Of a DNA stretch of 9,853 bases, positions 7,787-9,853 are shown one piece after another (positions within the stretch are counted from its first letter, which is position 1; every line of letters starts with the position of its first letter). Made by a program: the position numbers and the translations under genes. This DNA is from an uncultured Flavobacteriales bacterium. GTDB taxonomy: Bacteria; Bacteroidota; Bacteroidia; Flavobacteriales_D; Sanyastnellaceae. The notes beneath the pieces were generated by a model. The model had not been told where the DNA came from and did no database searches. It saw only the letters and a program-made list of their open reading frames with translations. The stretch is from the NCBI GenBank assembly GCA_913057815.1, contig CAJXOV010000046.1, positions 1 to 9,853 of the forward strand, given 5' to 3'.

Positions 7787-9343
7787 ATGAAAAAACTATT
7801 TATATATATAGTCCTTGTTTTGATGGGAATGCAGCTGTCAGCACAGGAAGATGACTTTTCTAGATCAGAGAAAGCCGAATATTTAGACGCGGATTTTTTC
7901 TTCTATCAAGCTCGTTTTGCTGAAGCTAACTTAATATTGACTGACCTGTATTCATTGCATCCTAAAAACGCAGAAATTTCCTACAGATTAGGAGTATGTC
8001 TCCTTGAATTATCTGGAGATAAATTGAAAGCGAAGGAACTTCTTGAATTCGCATTGCAAAGCGGAAATAAAGAATCTCTATTTCACTTAGGAAAACTATC
8101 ACATTTAAATTATGAATTCGATAAAGCTATTAGTTACTATAATCAATACTCTAGTATTGGAAAAAGGGAATTGAGCGTAGAGGTGATTGAAAGACATATT
8201 CGAATGTCAGAATTAGCTATTCAACTTACAAATAATCCTGAAGATGTCTTAGTTAGAAATTTAGGAGCAGATATCAATTCGAAGTATGCTGAGTACATTC
8301 CTATAATCACTTTAGATGAGGAAGAAATGTATTTTACTTCGAGAAGGGAGAATAGTACAGGTGGTAAATTAGATCCTAACCAAGAGTTTTTTGAAGATAT
8401 TTATTATACCAAGAAGGTGAATGGTGTTTGGAACAAACCGACCAATACTTTTTCAGAAATTAATACTTCCACTCATGATGCCACTGCTGCTATAAGTGCA
8501 GATGGACAGAGTATGGTGATTTATAGAACAAACAGACAATTAACAGGAGGAGATCTTTATATCACTCGAAAAGTTAATGCTGAATGGAGTGAACCTAAGA
8601 TTTTAGATGAGAATATAAATTCTGACTTTCAGGAAGCAAGTGCTTGCTTCAGTCCTGATGGAAATACAATTGTCTTTTCGTCTAATAGACCAGATGGATT
8701 TGGAGGAAGAGACTTGTATAGAGTGAAGCTATTACCAAATGGAGAATGGAGTCTTCCTAAGAATTTGGGCGGTGTAATAAACACAGAACTAGATGAAGAT
8801 TCTCCTTTTATAGACGTTGATGGAAGGACTCTTTACTTTGCTTCGGAAGGACACAATTCTATAGGAGGATTTGATATTTTCACTTCTAAGAGAGAAGGAA
8901 AAGAACACTGGAAAACTCCTGAAAACTTGGGGTTCCCGGCTAATTCAGTAGAAGATGACATTTACCTAAGCATTACACCAGGTGGAAGAAAAGGCTATTA
9001 CTCTTCAATTAAGGAAGAAGGTTATGGGGATCAGGATTTATATGAGATTAACTTCATTTATCGCCAGCAGACTAACCTAATTATTAAAGGACTGCTTCAG
9101 GATGAAAATGGTGAACCTATTCAAGGTGAAATCACCATCATAGATGAGCGAAATAAAGAACTTCAAGGCGTATATAACTCTAACCGAAATAACGGGAAGT
9201 ATGTTCTTCTTCTACATCCTATGGTCAAATATAAAATGGTAGTAGCAGCTTCAGACAAAGAAACGATTACTAAAGATTTATACTTTGAATTTCCTGAAGA
9301 GGACAATACAGAAATTGATTTTCAAAAAATCACAATGAATTAA
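7787..9343 (+). CDS. PorE-like periplasmic TPR / PD40 beta-propeller / CRD protein lacking OmpA domain
   Basis: This 518-residue exported protein has a signal peptide at 1-20 (cleavage likely after SAQ; no lipobox cysteine). A TPR-like helical region follows at about 30-145. Five PD40/WD40-like propeller strands come next: AEYIPIITLDEEEMYFTSRR (168-187), DATAAISADGQSMVIYRTNR (about 231-250), EASACFSPDGNTIVFSSNRP (283-302), EDSPFIDVDGRTLYFASEG (about 337-355) and DDIYLSITPGGRKGYYSS (about 390-407). The blade ends GGDLYIT, GGRDLYRV, GGFDIFTS and GDQDLYEI are also clear. A carboxypeptidase-regulatory-like beta-sandwich (about 428-500, IKGLLQDENGEPIQGEITI) closes the protein. The architecture matches the T9SS protein PorE and its paralogues up to the point where their OmpA peptidoglycan-binding domain would begin; here the gene stops. 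It starts directly after the TAA of the PKD gene, so translational coupling is likely. A periplasmic accessory role in secreting or anchoring the PKD protein is inferred from context. Confidence 0.88.
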   Translation: MKKLFIYIVLVLMGMQLSAQEDDFSRSEKAEYLDADFFFYQARFAEANLILTDLYSLHPKNAEISYRLGVCLLELSGDKLKAKELLEFALQSGNKESLFHLGKLSHLNYEFDKAISYYNQYSSIGKRELSVEVIERHIRMSELAIQLTNNPEDVLVRNLGADINSKYAEYIPIITLDEEEMYFTSRRENSTGGKLDPNQEFFEDIYYTKKVNGVWNKPTNTFSEINTSTHDATAAISADGQSMVIYRTNRQLTGGDLYITRKVNAEWSEPKILDENINSDFQEASACFSPDGNTIVFSSNRPDGFGGRDLYRVKLLPNGEWSLPKNLGGVINTELDEDSPFIDVDGRTLYFASEGHNSIGGFDIFTSKREGKEHWKTPENLGFPANSVEDDIYLSITPGGRKGYYSSIKEEGYGDQDLYEINFIYRQQTNLIIKGLLQDENGEPIQGEITIIDERNKELQGVYNSNRNNGKYVLLLHPMVKYKMVVAASDKETITKDLYFEFPEEDNTEIDFQKITMN

Positions 9344-9853
9344 TTGAAAAAGTATTTATTCATATCGATTCTATTCGCATTTATAAACTGTGAAAAGGTG
9401 GTGGCTCAAGACCCACATTTTACTCAGTTTTATGCAGCGCCTACATTGTTGAATCCAGCATTTGTGGGCACTTCAGTTCAAAGTAGATTCGGAATGAACT
9501 ATAGAAACCAATGGCCTGCTTTGCCCAATGCATTTGTTACATATAACGCATATTACGATCAGTATTTACCTGATATTAATTCTGGTATTGGTTTTCTGGT
9601 AAATCATGATAGCGCAGGACAAGGTGCATTGAGTAATACTAGTCTCGGATTGCAGTATGCATACGAGGTAAGGTTATCTAGACATCTTTCACTAAGACCT
9701 GCTCTTCAATTAGGTTATACTAGAAAGTCACTTCACGTTGATAGACTAGTGTTTGGAGATCAATTGATAAGAGATGGAGCAGAGGCTACTTTCGAATTAC
9801 TAGATGTAGAACCTGTAGGACTCATGGATTTTTCATCAGGAATTTTATTATAC
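9344..9853 (+). CDS. PorP/SprF-family type IX secretion outer-membrane protein, 3'-partial, TTG start
   Basis: The frame is open for 170 codons to the window edge. Full-length family members are about 300-350 residues, so roughly half is present. The signal peptide (about 1-21, cleavage before Gln22) is followed by the family hallmark QDPHFTQFYAAPTLLNPAFVG (residues 22-42), then YRNQWPA, SGIGFLVNHDSAGQGALSN, LGLQYAYEVRLS and LRPALQLGYTRKS. These alternating beta-strand segments suit an outer-membrane barrel. PorP is a T9SS component, and SprF is needed for secretion of the adhesin SprB; type B CTD cargo genes are often followed by such a paralogue. TTG at 9344 is chosen because it directly follows the upstream TAA and begins the KKYLFISILFAF signal sequence. 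The first in-frame ATG (9494, residue 51) would delete the signal peptide and the hallmark motif. Because many paralogues occur per genome, no specific gene symbol is given. Confidence 0.9.
   Translation, partial: MKKYLFISILFAFINCEKVVAQDPHFTQFYAAPTLLNPAFVGTSVQSRFGMNYRNQWPALPNAFVTYNAYYDQYLPDINSGIGFLVNHDSAGQGALSNTSLGLQYAYEVRLSRHLSLRPALQLGYTRKSLHVDRLVFGDQLIRDGAEATFELLDVEPVGLMDFSSGILLY

Noticed and set aside
9344..9412. Possible lipoprotein signal (FINC) in the PorP/SprF protein
   Set aside because: The residues before Cys16 do not fit a lipobox, and the family normally has a signal peptidase I site just before QDP; cleavage before Gln22 fits better.

Overview
The window looks like a Bacteroidota contig, most likely from a Flavobacteriia-type bacterium with a type IX secretion system (T9SS). 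It is AT-rich and dense with genes. Three protein types point to this phylum: a PKD-repeat protein ending in the gliding-motility/T9SS type B sorting domain (NRWG...GWDG...DVYVWK...VTLLR), a PorP/SprF-family outer-membrane protein, and a CRTAC1-type FG-GAP/ASPIC protein. Bases 5-37 are not genomic. They match the Illumina Nextera (Tn5) read-1 adapter, including the 19-bp mosaic end, so genomic sequence starts at about 38.

Layout. (1) 38-1959, +: the C-terminal part of an FG-GAP/VCBS protein with an ASPIC/UnbV domain; its 5' end is lost at the contig edge. (2) 1940-2629, -: a small membrane-anchored SGNH/GDSL-type hydrolase, convergent with gene 1 and overlapping its end by 20 bp. (3) 2630-2740: the only intergenic gap (111 bp), which must carry the divergent promoters and holds a strong Shine-Dalgarno sequence for the next gene. 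(4) 2741-7786, +: a 1681-residue secreted surface protein with a signal peptide, about 18 PKD-like repeats and a T9SS type B C-terminal domain. (5) 7787-9343, +: a periplasmic TPR/PD40-propeller/carboxypeptidase-regulatory-like protein resembling PorE but without the OmpA domain. (6) 9344-9853, +: the N-terminal half of a PorP/SprF-family protein, with a TTG start, cut by the right edge of the window.

Genes 4-6 form a tight operon-like module. Each junction is a single TAA followed at once by the next start codon, and all three genes share one reading frame. By analogy with SprB/SprF-type loci, the PKD protein is probably the T9SS cargo (an adhesin or other surface filament). The PorP/SprF protein is its dedicated outer-membrane partner, and the PD40 protein is a periplasmic accessory. 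The FG-GAP protein and the hydrolase show no clear link to this module.

I found no tRNA, rRNA, CRISPR array, insertion sequence or convincing terminator. The notable signals are the very regular two-cysteine, 85-residue register in the PKD array and its disruption in the last three repeats, the stop-to-start junctions in one frame, and the missing OmpA domain. I see no clearly new system; the module is a variant of a known T9SS cargo/partner arrangement.
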